A stretch of 64,000 bases of DNA, taken from assembly GCF_021245725.1 (NCBI RefSeq), contig NZ_JAJGSX010000041.1, positions 1 to 64,000 on the forward strand, written 5' to 3'. Shown here piece after piece: positions 54,006 to 62,644 of this stretch. Below the pieces are notes generated by a model that saw only the letters and a program-made list of their open reading frames with translations, did not search any database and was not told where the DNA came from. The position numbers were made by a program, and so were the translations under genes. Each line of letters begins with the position of its first letter. Position 1 is the first letter of the stretch. This stretch comes from Pseudonocardia sp. TRM90224. GTDB taxonomy: Bacteria > Actinomycetota > Actinomycetes > Mycobacteriales > Pseudonocardiaceae.

Positions 54006-55310
54006 TCAGCCCGCGATCGTCGTGATGGCCTTCGTGATCCCCTGCACCGCGGCCGCGGCGACGAACAGGGCAACGAGCCCGAGCCCGACGTTCTCCTTCC
54101 AGCTGTTGCGGTGCACACCCATGATGTCGGCGCGGTTCAGCACGACGATCAGCGCGATCACGATGAGCAGCAGGAACGGTGACGTGAGGACGTGGGAGAC
54201 CACGACGAGCGCGATGAAGCCCGGAGCGCCGGGCAGCGACCACAGCACCGCGACCAGGCCCCAGACGATCATCCAGCGGTAGATGGGGTCCTTCGCGGGG
54301 GCACCGGGGTACCGCTCGGCACGGTGCGGGCGCACGACGTGCAGCGACTCGACCACCATCTTGCCGAGCGCGAAGATCGAGCCGGCGACCGTCGTCCACG
54401 CAGCGCCGAGCAGGCCGAGGTAGAAGATGTACGGACCGACCGGGCCGACGGCCGTGCCGAGCGCTCCGGCGATGTCGCCGGCGTCGCTCACGCCCTGCTT
54501 GCCGAAGAGCACCTCGGCTCCGATCGCCCAGATCGCGACGCCGAGGAACAGCACGACGACCGTGCCGAAGAGCAGGTCGTACTGCTGGACCTTGCGGTGC
54601 GCCGGGGTCGTCCAGCCCTTCTCGCGCAGGAACTCCGGGTAGAACAGGTTGGCCATCGAGCCGAGCGTCGCCAGCACCAGGCTCGACGCCACGAGCCCCG
54701 AGTCGAAGAGCCCCTGCTGCGCCGGCAGCTCGAACGCGAATCCCTTGACCAGCTCGCCCCAGTTGATCCCCACCATGATCATGCCGACTACGAACGTCAG
54801 CACCATCACCACGAGGATGACCTTGAAGATCCGTTCGACCAGCAGGTACGCACCCTTGAGCGTCACCGCGAACACGGAGAGCGCGCCCACGACGGCCCAC
54901 CAGAACGACGGCAGCCCGCCGAAGAGCCCTTCCAGGGCCACTCCCACGCCGCTGAGCGTGAAGGCCATCAGGATGTGGGTGTAGATCACGAACGAGACGA
55001 GCATCAGCCAGCCGAACGCCGGGTGCGCCCGCGCGATCCCGCGCACGATGCTCGGGTCGCGCTGCACGTTGTAGAGCGGGTACTTGCCCAGCGCGTTGAC
55101 GAACACGTACCGGAACACCAGCGAGAGCGGCAGCACCCAGAGCAGCGCGTAGCCGTAGTTGCCGCCCGCGACCGAGTTGTCGATCAGGTCGCCGGTCCCG
55201 ACCCAGCTCAGCGCCACGACGATGCCGGGCCCGAATGCCGTCAGGTAGCCGAGGAAGCTCGCCGCCGGTGGGGCGCTTGCCGGTGCCTCGGGACGCGCCG
55301 GGTCGCTCAT
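54006..55310 (-). CDS. Nramp-fold transporter lacking canonical metal motifs
   Basis: 434 aa with about 11 hydrophobic helices. Overall Nramp family likeness (AFGPGIVVALSWVGTGDLID; NYGYALLWVLPLSLVFRY). The helix-1 DPGN metal motif reads GDLID and the helix-6 MPH region reads LGSMANLFYPEFL, so the normal Mn2+/Fe2+ ligands are absent. The substrate may be something other than a divalent metal. RBS AGGAG. Divergent from the RraA-like gene across a 94 bp gap with two palindromes. Confidence 0.8.
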   Translation of the reverse strand: MSDPARPEAPASAPPAASFLGYLTAFGPGIVVALSWVGTGDLIDNSVAGGNYGYALLWVLPLSLVFRYVFVNALGKYPLYNVQRDPSIVRGIARAHPAFGWLMLVSFVIYTHILMAFTLSGVGVALEGLFGGLPSFWWAVVGALSVFAVTLKGAYLLVERIFKVILVVMVLTFVVGMIMVGINWGELVKGFAFELPAQQGLFDSGLVASSLVLATLGSMANLFYPEFLREKGWTTPAHRKVQQYDLLFGTVVVLFLGVAIWAIGAEVLFGKQGVSDAGDIAGALGTAVGPVGPYIFYLGLLGAAWTTVAGSIFALGKMVVESLHVVRPHRAERYPGAPAKDPIYRWMIVWGLVAVLWSLPGAPGFIALVVVSHVLTSPFLLLIVIALIVVLNRADIMGVHRNSWKENVGLGLVALFVAAAAVQGITKAITTIAG

Positions 55311-55350
55311 CGTCACTCCTCGCCGTCGAGGTCTGCGGTATCTTGGTGTA

Positions 55351-55375
55351 TTGGTATACCAAAGTTGTCGACAAC
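55351..55375. promoter_or_regulatory. Two palindromes in the Nramp/RraA divergent promoter (TTGGTATACCAA and GTTGTCGACAAC)
   Basis: TTGGTATACCAA (55351-55362) and GTTGTCGACAAC (55364-55375) are perfect 12 bp palindromes one base apart. The first shares TGGTATACCA with the site upstream of the GntR gene and Mo-hydroxylase operon, which makes it the likely GntR operator. The second may bind another factor. Confidence 0.75.
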
Positions 55376-55404
55376 ACGCGAGACCAGAAGTGCGAGGCAC
55401 CCCC

Positions 55405-56103
55405 ATGACACCGCTCTCCCCCGCAACCTTCGAGCGGCTCGCCGTGGTGAGCACGGCGACCGTCACGACACAGCTGATGGCCCGCGGGCTGCGCAACACG
55501 TTCCTGCACGGCCTGACGCCCCTGAACCCCGGACGCGCGCGGATGGTCGGTGAGGCGTTCACGCTGCGCTGCATCCCGTCGCGCGAGGACCTCGACGTGC
55601 TCTCGGTGTTCCAGGACTACGACCACCCGCAGCGCAAAGCCGTCGAGTCGGTCGGGCCCGGACAGGTGCTCGTCGTCGACGCCCGCGGCCGGACGAGGGC
55701 GGCGTCGCTCGGGCACATCCTCGCCACCCGGCTGCTGCGCCGCGGCGCCGCCGGGGTCGTCACCGACGGCGCCGTGCGCGACAGCGCCGGGTTCGCGGCG
55801 CTCGACCTGCCCTCGTTCGCCGCCGGCGCGAGCGCGACCACCAACCTCGCGCAGCACCACGCCGTCGACATGCAGGTGCCGATCGGGTGCGCCGAGGTGC
55901 CCGTCTACCCCGGCGACATCATGATCGGCGACGCCGACGGCGTGGTCTGCGTGCCCCGCCACCTCGCCGACGAGGTCGCCGCCGACGCCGTCGAGCAGGA
56001 ACGGCTGGAGGAGTTCGTTCTCGACCGCATCGACGCGGGCGCCCCGCTGCGCGGCACCTACCCGCCCGACGCCGACACGCTGCGCGAGTACCGCACCCGC
56101 TGA
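55405..56103 (+). CDS. RraA-like / 4-hydroxy-4-methyl-2-oxoglutarate aldolase family protein
   Basis: 232 aa. GAAGVVTDGAVRDSAG carries the DGxxRD catalytic motif of the HMG/CHA aldolase family, to which RraA belongs; PIGCAEVPVYPGDIMIGDADGVVCVP is the second family block. As in true aldolases the motif is complete, so an aldolase or decarboxylase on a hydroxy-oxo acid is more likely than RNase E inhibition. It is divergent from the Nramp-fold gene and shares its operator. Confidence 0.87.
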   Translation: MTPLSPATFERLAVVSTATVTTQLMARGLRNTFLHGLTPLNPGRARMVGEAFTLRCIPSREDLDVLSVFQDYDHPQRKAVESVGPGQVLVVDARGRTRAASLGHILATRLLRRGAAGVVTDGAVRDSAGFAALDLPSFAAGASATTNLAQHHAVDMQVPIGCAEVPVYPGDIMIGDADGVVCVPRHLADEVAADAVEQERLEEFVLDRIDAGAPLRGTYPPDADTLREYRTR

Positions 56104-56106
56104 AGC

Positions 56107-56167
56107 GTCGACAACGACGTTTTGGCTGTTGTTAGCGCTAACAAACGACCAGAACGTCGTTGTCGAC
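56107..56167. repeat. Family C 61 bp palindrome with LacI-like centre, copy C2
   Basis: Outer arms GTCGACAACGACGTT (56107-56121) and complement (56153-56167); centre TTGTTAGCGCTAACAA (56129-56144). Geometry identical to copy C1; only a few bases between arm and centre differ. It lies between the convergent RraA-like and GntR genes. Confidence 0.9.
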
Positions 56168-56178
56168 GGTCTACCCGG

Positions 56179-56829
56179 TCAGGCCAGGCGCTTGATCGAG
56201 CTCTCGATGTGCTCTCGGAGCAGCTTTTCCGCCGCTTCCGGGCGGTGGTCCTTCACTGCCGCGAGGATGTCGCGGTGCTCGCCGGCCTCCACCTGCCACG
56301 TCGGCCACTGCTCCCAGAGCAGCGTGACGATGCCGAGCGCGGTGAGATCCTGCAGGTCGTCCAGCGCCGTGACGACGAGCGGGTTGTCGCACCCGGCGTA
56401 GAGGTGCCGGTGGAACCGGCGGTTGGCCAGCATCAGGCCCAGCCGGTCGCCCGCCTGCGCGCAGCGCGCCGCCTCGTCGAGCGCCCGCGCCGCCTCCTCG
56501 ACGTCCGTGGTCGGTGATTCCGCGGCCCGCCCGGCCGCCCACGGCTCCAGCAGCACCCGCATCTCGTAGACCCGCCGGACATCGGCGTCCTCCAGCCGGC
56601 GCACCGCCAGCCCGCGGCCACGGGTGGGCGTGAGCAGCCCCGACGACGTCAGCGCGATCAGCGCCTCCCGCACCGGCGTCTTCGAGACCCCCAGCAGGTC
56701 GGCGAGCTTGCGCTCGACCAGCACCTCGTCGGGCTTCAGCTGCCCCGACAGGATCGCCGTGCGGATCGAGGCCGCCACGAGATCGGACCGGGTGGTGGAC
56801 CGGCCCAGCGGCGGCAGGGAGAGCGACAC
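56179..56829 (-). CDS. GntR family (FCD type) regulator of the Mo-hydroxylase/transport locus
   Basis: 216 aa from GTG 56829 (VSLSLPPLGRSTTRSDLV); the frame is open upstream, but the operator at 56835-56845 argues for this start. Winged helix: AILSGQLKPDEVLVERKLAD and LLGVSKTPVREALIAL; FCD domain with ANRRFHRHLY and GEHRDILAAV. It sits between the Nramp/RraA pair and the Mo-hydroxylase operon, both of which have a TGGTATACCA site, so it probably controls both in response to an acid substrate. Confidence 0.92.
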   Translation of the reverse strand: MSLSLPPLGRSTTRSDLVAASIRTAILSGQLKPDEVLVERKLADLLGVSKTPVREALIALTSSGLLTPTRGRGLAVRRLEDADVRRVYEMRVLLEPWAAGRAAESPTTDVEEAARALDEAARCAQAGDRLGLMLANRRFHRHLYAGCDNPLVVTALDDLQDLTALGIVTLLWEQWPTWQVEAGEHRDILAAVKDHRPEAAEKLLREHIESSIKRLA

Positions 56830-56834
56830 GTCGA

Positions 56835-56845
56835 TTGGTATACCA
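56835..56845. promoter_or_regulatory. GntR operator TGGTATACCA
   Basis: TTGGTATACCA: ten bases form a perfect palindrome (56836-56845). It is 6 bp from the GntR start and 150 bp before the divergent hydroxylase operon. The same sequence is in the Nramp/RraA promoter 1.5 kb away. Confidence 0.75.
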
Positions 56846-56994
56846 CTCGTCCGTTTCCTCACCCGACGGACAGGTTCGACCGCCCGGTCGGTTGACTCCG
56901 CAACCAGGTCTCCCAAAGACTCCCTCCCGTTCGAAACGCCGCACGCTGTTCCGCATCTCGAACACAGCGAGACCCGTCAAGGAGGACGCGTGTC

Positions 56995-57885
56995 GTGAAG
57001 CTGCCCGCTTTCGCCTACCACCGCGCGGATTCGCTCGCCGACGCCGTCGATGCGCTGGCCGTGCACGGGCCGGAGGCCAGGGTCCTCGGCGGCGGCCAGA
57101 GCCTCCTGCCGCTCATGGCGTTGCGGATGTCGGTGCCGGAGGTGCTCGTCGACATCAGCACGGCAGCGGACCTGCGCCACCACGAGGTGCACGACGGCGG
57201 AGTGACCGTCGGCGCCGCCGTGACCACCCGCACGCTGGAGACGGATCCCGGCGTGCACCCGCTGATCAGGAGCTGCCTCGCCCGGATCGGGCACGTCGAG
57301 ATCCGCACCCGCGGCACGGTGTGCGGTTCGCTCGCCCACGCCGATCCTGCTGCCGAGCTGCCGGCGCTGCTGCTCGCCGTCGAGGGGTCGGTCGAGCTCG
57401 TCGCCGCACACGGCAGCAGGGTCGTCCCCGCCGCCGAGTTCGTCGCTGGGCCCTACACCACCTCCATCGACGACGGCGAGCTCGTCGCCGCCGCCACGCT
57501 GCCCGCGATCGCGGCGTCCGCCGGCTGGTCGGTCCGGGAGATCGCGCGCCGCTCGGGCGACTTTGCGCTGGTCGGCGTCATCTGCGTGCTCGACGTCGAC
57601 CGTTCCCGGCGCTGCCACGACGCCCGCGTCGTGCTCTTCGGCGTCGCCGCCACCGCGGTGCGCGCCACCGCCGCCGAGGAGGCGCTGCTCGGCGAGATCG
57701 TCGACGGGCTCAGCGTCGAGCAGGCCGCCGAGCTGGCCTTCACCGGCGTCGACGTGCTCGGCGACCTGCACGGTTCCGCCGAGTACCGCCGCCGCGCCGG
57801 CGCCCGGCTGGTCGCCGCGGCGCTCGACGAGGCCGCCGACCGCGCCCACGACACCACCACGAGCAGGGCGGCCGCCCGTGCGTGA
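56995..57885 (+). CDS. Molybdenum hydroxylase FAD subunit (CoxM-like)
   Basis: 296 aa from GTG with AAGGAGG upstream. FAD-binding motifs LGGGQSLLPLMALR (32-45) and RGTVCGSLAHADPAAELP (near 105-122) belong to the xanthine dehydrogenase family M subunit. It passes electrons from the 2Fe-2S subunit to an acceptor. First gene of a long operon; the GntR operator lies upstream. Overlaps the next gene by 8 bp. Confidence 0.93.
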   Translation: MKLPAFAYHRADSLADAVDALAVHGPEARVLGGGQSLLPLMALRMSVPEVLVDISTAADLRHHEVHDGGVTVGAAVTTRTLETDPGVHPLIRSCLARIGHVEIRTRGTVCGSLAHADPAAELPALLLAVEGSVELVAAHGSRVVPAAEFVAGPYTTSIDDGELVAAATLPAIAASAGWSVREIARRSGDFALVGVICVLDVDRSRRCHDARVVLFGVAATAVRATAAEEALLGEIVDGLSVEQAAELAFTGVDVLGDLHGSAEYRRRAGARLVAAALDEAADRAHDTTTSRAAARA

Positions 57886-58387
57886 CACGCACGAGCCGGC
57901 ACCGGTGACGGCCAGGGTGAACGGCCGCACGGAGAGCGCCGCCGTCGCGCCGCGGACCACGCTCGCGGACTACCTCCGCCACGGCCTCGGCCTGACCGGC
58001 ACCCACCTCGGCTGTGAGCACGGCGTCTGCGGGGCCTGCACCGTCCTGCTCGACGGCAACCCCGTGCGCTCGTGCCTCACCCTCGCGGTGCAGGCCCACG
58101 GGCGCGAGGTCCGGACCGTGGAGGGGCTGGCCGCGCCGGACGGCACGATGCACCCGCTGCAAGAACGGTTCTGGCGCCACCAGGCGCTGCAGTGCGGCTT
58201 CTGCACGCCGGGGTTCCTGATGGCCGCCCTCGCGGCCGTCGACGAGGAGCCGGACATGAGCCGCGACCGGATCCGCGAGCGCCTCTCCGGCAACGTCTGC
58301 CGCTGCACCGGGTACCAGCCGATCGTCGACGCCGTCGAGGGTTTCTCGGCCGATCGCGCAGCGGAGCATGCTGGGGAAGACCGGTGA
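57878..58387 (+). CDS. Molybdenum hydroxylase 2Fe-2S subunit (CoxS-like)
   Basis: 169 aa from GTG. Plant-type cluster CEHGVCGACTVLLDG with the fourth Cys in SCL, and the second cluster QCGFCTPGF...VCRCTGY, both complete. Transfers electrons between the molybdenum site and FAD. Overlaps neighbours on both sides (8 and 4 bp). Confidence 0.95.
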   Translation: MRDTHEPAPVTARVNGRTESAAVAPRTTLADYLRHGLGLTGTHLGCEHGVCGACTVLLDGNPVRSCLTLAVQAHGREVRTVEGLAAPDGTMHPLQERFWRHQALQCGFCTPGFLMAALAAVDEEPDMSRDRIRERLSGNVCRCTGYQPIVDAVEGFSADRAAEHAGEDR

Positions 58388-60819
58388 CGCTCACCGACGG
58401 CTGGGTCGGGCGCCGCGTCCGGCGTTCCGAGGACCCCAAGATCCTGCTCGGCCGCGGCCGCTTCGTCGACGACGTTCGCCCCACCCGCTGCCTGCACGCG
58501 GCGTTCGTCCGCTCCCCCGTCGCCCACGCGACGATCGTCGCGACCGACGCTTCCGAGGCCGTGCAGGCCGGTGCCACCGTCTTCACCGCTGCCGACCTCG
58601 ACCCGCTCTGCACACCGTGGAAGGGCCTCCTGGACTGGCCGGGGCTGGCCGCGGGCGACCAGCGCCCGCTCGCCTCCGGGAAGGTCCGCCACGTCGGCGA
58701 GCCGGTCGCGATCGTCGTCGCGGCGAGCCGGGCGGAGGCGGAGGACGCGGCCGAGCTGGTCGACGTCGAGTACGCGGAGCTGCCCGCGGTGGTCGACCCG
58801 ATCGCCGCGCTCGAGCCCGGCGGCCCGCTCGTGCACGACGAGCTGGGCGCCAACCTGGCATTCGAGTCGTGGTTCGGCACCAAGGACGAACACGCGGTGG
58901 ACGCCGCGTTCGCGCAGGCCACGGCCGTGGTCGAGGTCGCGATGAGCACCGCGCGCCACACCGCGACCGCAATGGAGCCGCGTGGAGTGCTCGCCGAGTA
59001 CGACCCGGTCGCGCGCGAGCTGACCGTGCGGATCTCGACGCAGGCGCCCAACATGCTGCAGTCGGCGTTCGCGGAGATCCTCGGCCTGCGGGAGAACTCC
59101 GTGCGGATGCTCACCGACGAGGTCGGCGGCGCGTTCGGCATGAAGGCGCACGTCTACCCGGACGAGATCGCGACCTGCGCGGCCAGCATGCTGCTGGGCC
59201 GGCCGGTGTCGTGGATCCAGGACCGGGCCGAGTCGCTACAGTCCGACACGCAGGCCCGCGACGAGCGGGTCCGGGCAGCGATCGCGCTGGCGGGCGACGG
59301 GACGATCATCGGGCTGCGCTCGGAGATCGTGAGCGACGGCGGCGCGTACTCGGTCTACCCGCGCAGCATGGTCACCGAGGGCATCCAGGTCTCGACGATC
59401 ATGCCGGGCCCGTACCGGGTGCCGGCCTACCGCTCGCACCTGCGGGTGGCGATCACCAACAAAGCGCCGCTCGCGGTCTACCGCGCGGTCGGGCACCCGG
59501 TGGCGATCCTCGTCATGGAGGCGTTGCTGGACGAGGCGGCGCGCGCGGTCAAGCTCGACCCGGCCGAGCTGCGGCGGCGCAACATCCTGAAGCCCGAGGA
59601 GCTCCCCTACACCTCCGCGGCCGGCCACGTGTACGACTCCGGCTCGCACCGGGAGTCGCTGGAGCGCCTGGTCGACCGGATCGACATCGGCCGGCATGCC
59701 GCGGCCGCCCGCAGGCGCGGGACGCTGCTCGGCGTCGGGATCGCCTGCTTCGTGGAGGTCACGGCGCCGGGCGTCGCGTTCTACGGCGCCCGCGGTGCCC
59801 CGATCACCGCCCACGACCAGGTGGAGGTGCGGGTCGAGCCCGACGGCACGGCAACGGTGCTGCTCGGCACCCCCGGGCAGGGCCAGGGCCTGCACACCAC
59901 GGCGGCGCAGGTCGTGGCCGACCACCTCGGGATCCCGTTCGACCGGATCAACGTCCTCAGCGGCGACACCCGCACGATGCCGCACGGCACGGGCGTCTGG
60001 GCCAGCCGCTCCGCCGTGGTCAGCTCCGGCGCAGCCGCCGCGGCCGCGCGCGAGGTCAAGGCGCGGATGCTGGCGATCGCAGCGCACCTGATGGAGGTCG
60101 ACGCGAGCGACCTGGAGATCGTCGACGGCGCCGTGCGGGTGGCGGGCGCTCCCGACAGCCGCATCGACGTCGCGCACGTCGCCGAGGTCGCGCACTGGCG
60201 CACCCACCAGCTCCCCGACGACCTGCAGGTCGCGCTCGCGGCTATCGGCGAGTACCGCGGCCCGAACGTCACGTTCAACAACGGCGCGCACGGGGCGGTC
60301 GTCGAGGTCGACGAAAGCAGCGGGCTCGTCCGGATCGTCGACTACGTCTGCGTGGAGGACTGCGGTGTGCTCATCAACCCTGACATCGTTGACGGGCAGA
60401 TCCGTGGCGGCGTGGCCCAGGGTGTGGGCGGAGCGCTGCTCGAACGCCTCCACTACGACGGCGACGGGCAGCTGCTCACCTCGACGCTGCTCGACTACCT
60501 CCTGCCCGCCGCGCCCGACCTGCCGGACATCCGGATCACCCACATCGAGACGCCCAGCCCCACCCCGCTGGGCGTCAAGGGTGCGGGCGAAGCCGGCGCC
60601 GCCGGCGCGCCCGCGGCCGTGCACAACGCGGTGAACAACGCGCTCGCCCAGCGAGGCGCGCGCGTCTGGCACCAGCCGATCACACCCGAGCGGGTGCTGC
60701 GCGCGCTCGACGAAGCGGCCGACCGGCTCTGGCCGGACCGGTCGGACGCACCGGCCGTCCCGCGGTGGACCGACCCCGAGTCCGAGCCCGAGTGCGATCA
60801 ACCGGAAGGAGACGGGTGA
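58384..60819 (+). CDS. Molybdenum hydroxylase large subunit, xanthine oxidase family, of unknown substrate
   Basis: 811 aa from GTG (GTGA overlap). Residues: N-terminal SEDPKILLGRGRFVDD, GGAFGMKAHVYPDE, and catalytic Glu736 in KGAGEAGAAG. The active-site loop at 365-372 reads VYRAVGHP, where form I CO dehydrogenase has AYxCSFR and form II-type enzymes AYRGAGR. It therefore hydroxylates an organic molecule using water as the oxygen source rather than oxidising CO. Expected to need molybdopterin cytosine dinucleotide. Next to a Liv-type importer. Confidence 0.92.
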   Translation: MTLTDGWVGRRVRRSEDPKILLGRGRFVDDVRPTRCLHAAFVRSPVAHATIVATDASEAVQAGATVFTAADLDPLCTPWKGLLDWPGLAAGDQRPLASGKVRHVGEPVAIVVAASRAEAEDAAELVDVEYAELPAVVDPIAALEPGGPLVHDELGANLAFESWFGTKDEHAVDAAFAQATAVVEVAMSTARHTATAMEPRGVLAEYDPVARELTVRISTQAPNMLQSAFAEILGLRENSVRMLTDEVGGAFGMKAHVYPDEIATCAASMLLGRPVSWIQDRAESLQSDTQARDERVRAAIALAGDGTIIGLRSEIVSDGGAYSVYPRSMVTEGIQVSTIMPGPYRVPAYRSHLRVAITNKAPLAVYRAVGHPVAILVMEALLDEAARAVKLDPAELRRRNILKPEELPYTSAAGHVYDSGSHRESLERLVDRIDIGRHAAAARRRGTLLGVGIACFVEVTAPGVAFYGARGAPITAHDQVEVRVEPDGTATVLLGTPGQGQGLHTTAAQVVADHLGIPFDRINVLSGDTRTMPHGTGVWASRSAVVSSGAAAAAAREVKARMLAIAAHLMEVDASDLEIVDGAVRVAGAPDSRIDVAHVAEVAHWRTHQLPDDLQVALAAIGEYRGPNVTFNNGAHGAVVEVDESSGLVRIVDYVCVEDCGVLINPDIVDGQIRGGVAQGVGGALLERLHYDGDGQLLTSTLLDYLLPAAPDLPDIRITHIETPSPTPLGVKGAGEAGAAGAPAAVHNAVNNALAQRGARVWHQPITPERVLRALDEAADRLWPDRSDAPAVPRWTDPESEPECDQPEGDG

Positions 60820-61682
60820 TGTCCGGTGGCGAACTGCTCCTCACCACGTTCAACGGCTTGAGCTTCGCGGGGCTGCTGTTCCTCGTCGCGAGCGGGTTCA
60901 CGCTGATCTTCAGCCTGATGGGCGTGCTGAACCTCGCGCACGGCAGCTTCTACCTGTGGGGCGGCTACCTGGGGCTGGTGACGCTGGGCGCGACCGGCAG
61001 CTGGGTGCTCGCGCTGCTGGCCGGTGCCCTCGGCGTCGCGCTGGGCGGCGGGGTGCTGGAACGGCTCGTCTTCCGCAGGGTGCGGGGGATCGAGCTGTCG
61101 GAGGTGCTGCTCTCGGTGGGCATCTCGCTCGTGCTCGCCGATCTCGCGCTGGCGCAGTTCGGCGGCGACTCCCTGACGATCGCCCCGCCCGCCGCGCTCG
61201 CCGGCAGCGTCGAGCTGGGCGGGCTGGTGGTGCCGCGGTTCCGGCTCGCCGTGATCGTCGCGGCGGTGCTCGTGATGATCGGGCTGGCGGTGCTGCTGCG
61301 CCGCACCCGCGTCGGCGCGATCATCCGGGCCGGCGTCGACGACGAGGAGATGCTCGACGCGCTGGGCGTGAACGTGCGCAGGGTGGCGGCCGCGGTGTTC
61401 GTGCTCGGCGCGCTGCTGGCCGGCGCGAGCGGGGTCGTCGGTGGGGTGTTCTTCGGCGTCTACCCGGGTGCCGACGCCGAGATGCTGCTGTTCGCACTGG
61501 TCGTCGTGGTCGTCGGCGGGCTGGGCAGCCTGCAGGGCGCCGTCGTCGGGAGCGTCGTGGTCGGGCTGGTCTACAGCTTCGGGGTCGCGCTGGCGCCCGA
61601 CCTCCTCTACTTCGTGCTGTTCGGGCCGATGCTGCTGGTGCTCGTGCTGCGGCCCCGCGGAATCCTCGGAGGTCGGCTGTGA
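60819..61682 (+). CDS. Branched-chain amino acid-type ABC permease (LivH-like)
   Basis: 287 aa, about eight helices. LNLAHGSFYLWGGYLG and the cytoplasmic loop TRVGAIIRAGVDDEEMLDALG are typical of LivH. Start ATG shares a base with the hydroxylase stop (TGATG). Such importers also carry aromatic acids, amides and other small organics. Confidence 0.93.
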   Translation: MSGGELLLTTFNGLSFAGLLFLVASGFTLIFSLMGVLNLAHGSFYLWGGYLGLVTLGATGSWVLALLAGALGVALGGGVLERLVFRRVRGIELSEVLLSVGISLVLADLALAQFGGDSLTIAPPAALAGSVELGGLVVPRFRLAVIVAAVLVMIGLAVLLRRTRVGAIIRAGVDDEEMLDALGVNVRRVAAAVFVLGALLAGASGVVGGVFFGVYPGADAEMLLFALVVVVVGGLGSLQGAVVGSVVVGLVYSFGVALAPDLLYFVLFGPMLLVLVLRPRGILGGRL

Positions 61683-62644
61683 ACATGCGTGTCACCGGCT
61701 TGGTCGTTCTCGTCGTGCTCGCGGTGCTGCTGCCCTACGGGGTCGGCGAGTACTGGGTCGGCATCGCCACCGAGGCGGCGATCTTCGCGATCGTCGCGCT
61801 CGGCCTCAACGTCCTCATGGGCCTCGGGGGGCTGGTCTCCGTCGGGCACGCCGGGCTGTTCGCGACCAGCGCCTACGCGACCTCGCTCGCTCAGCAGCAC
61901 CTCGACCTGGGCTTCGCGACGTCCGGGCTGTTCGCGATCGGCGTGACGATCGCGGTGACGGCGCTGGTCGCCGCGCTGGCGGTGCGCACGACCGGCATGT
62001 ACTTCCTCATGATCACGCTGGCCGTCGGGATGCTCGTCTGGGGCCTCTCGCACCGCTGGTCGTCGCTCACCGGCGGCGAGAACGGCTCGGTCAGCGGGGT
62101 CCGGCCGGCCGGCGTCACGCGCTACTACCAGTACTACTGGCTGGTGCTGGGTGTGCTCGTCGCCGTCGCGGTGGTGCTCTGGTACTTCCAGCGCTCCCGG
62201 GCGGGGATGCGCATCCGCGGCACCCGCGACAGCGCGGCCCGGATGACGAGCATGGGCTACTCCCCCGCGGCGCAGCGGTTCGTCGCGTTCCTCGCCTCCG
62301 GCACCGTGACCGCCGTCGCCGGCGTGCTCTACGCGGGCTACTACCCGGTGGTGAGCCCGTCGACGGCGCACCTGTCGATGTCGATCCTGTTCATGCTGAT
62401 GGTCATCGCGGGCGGGTCGTCGGTGTACCTCGGACCCGCCGTCGGCGCGATCGTGCTGACGGTCCTGCGCGCTGCCGTCTCCGCAGAGACGCAGCGGTGG
62501 GCGACGATCATGGGGTTGATCCTGGTCGCGGTTGTGCTCTTCGCCCCCGACGGGATCTCCGGGACCCTGCGCGGCCGGCTGCGACGAAGAACGGCCGTCC
62601 CACCGCAACCGGCCCGGGAGCCCGTCGCGCAGGGCGCCCGATGA
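61679..62644 (+). CDS. Branched-chain amino acid-type ABC permease (LivM-like)
   Basis: 321 aa, about nine helices. ALGLNVLMGLGGLVSVGHAG and the EAA-like loop GTRDSAARMTSMGYSP are typical of LivM. Starts at a GTG overlapping the livH stop (GTGA); an ATG two codons on is an alternative. Partner of the LivH-like subunit. Confidence 0.93.
   Translation: MNMRVTGLVVLVVLAVLLPYGVGEYWVGIATEAAIFAIVALGLNVLMGLGGLVSVGHAGLFATSAYATSLAQQHLDLGFATSGLFAIGVTIAVTALVAALAVRTTGMYFLMITLAVGMLVWGLSHRWSSLTGGENGSVSGVRPAGVTRYYQYYWLVLGVLVAVAVVLWYFQRSRAGMRIRGTRDSAARMTSMGYSPAAQRFVAFLASGTVTAVAGVLYAGYYPVVSPSTAHLSMSILFMLMVIAGGSSVYLGPAVGAIVLTVLRAAVSAETQRWATIMGLILVAVVLFAPDGISGTLRGRLRRRTAVPPQPAREPVAQGAR

Noticed and set aside
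58384..60819. Carbon monoxide dehydrogenase large subunit
   Set aside because: Neither AYxCSFR nor AYRGAGR is present at the active-site loop; general Mo-hydroxylase is safer.
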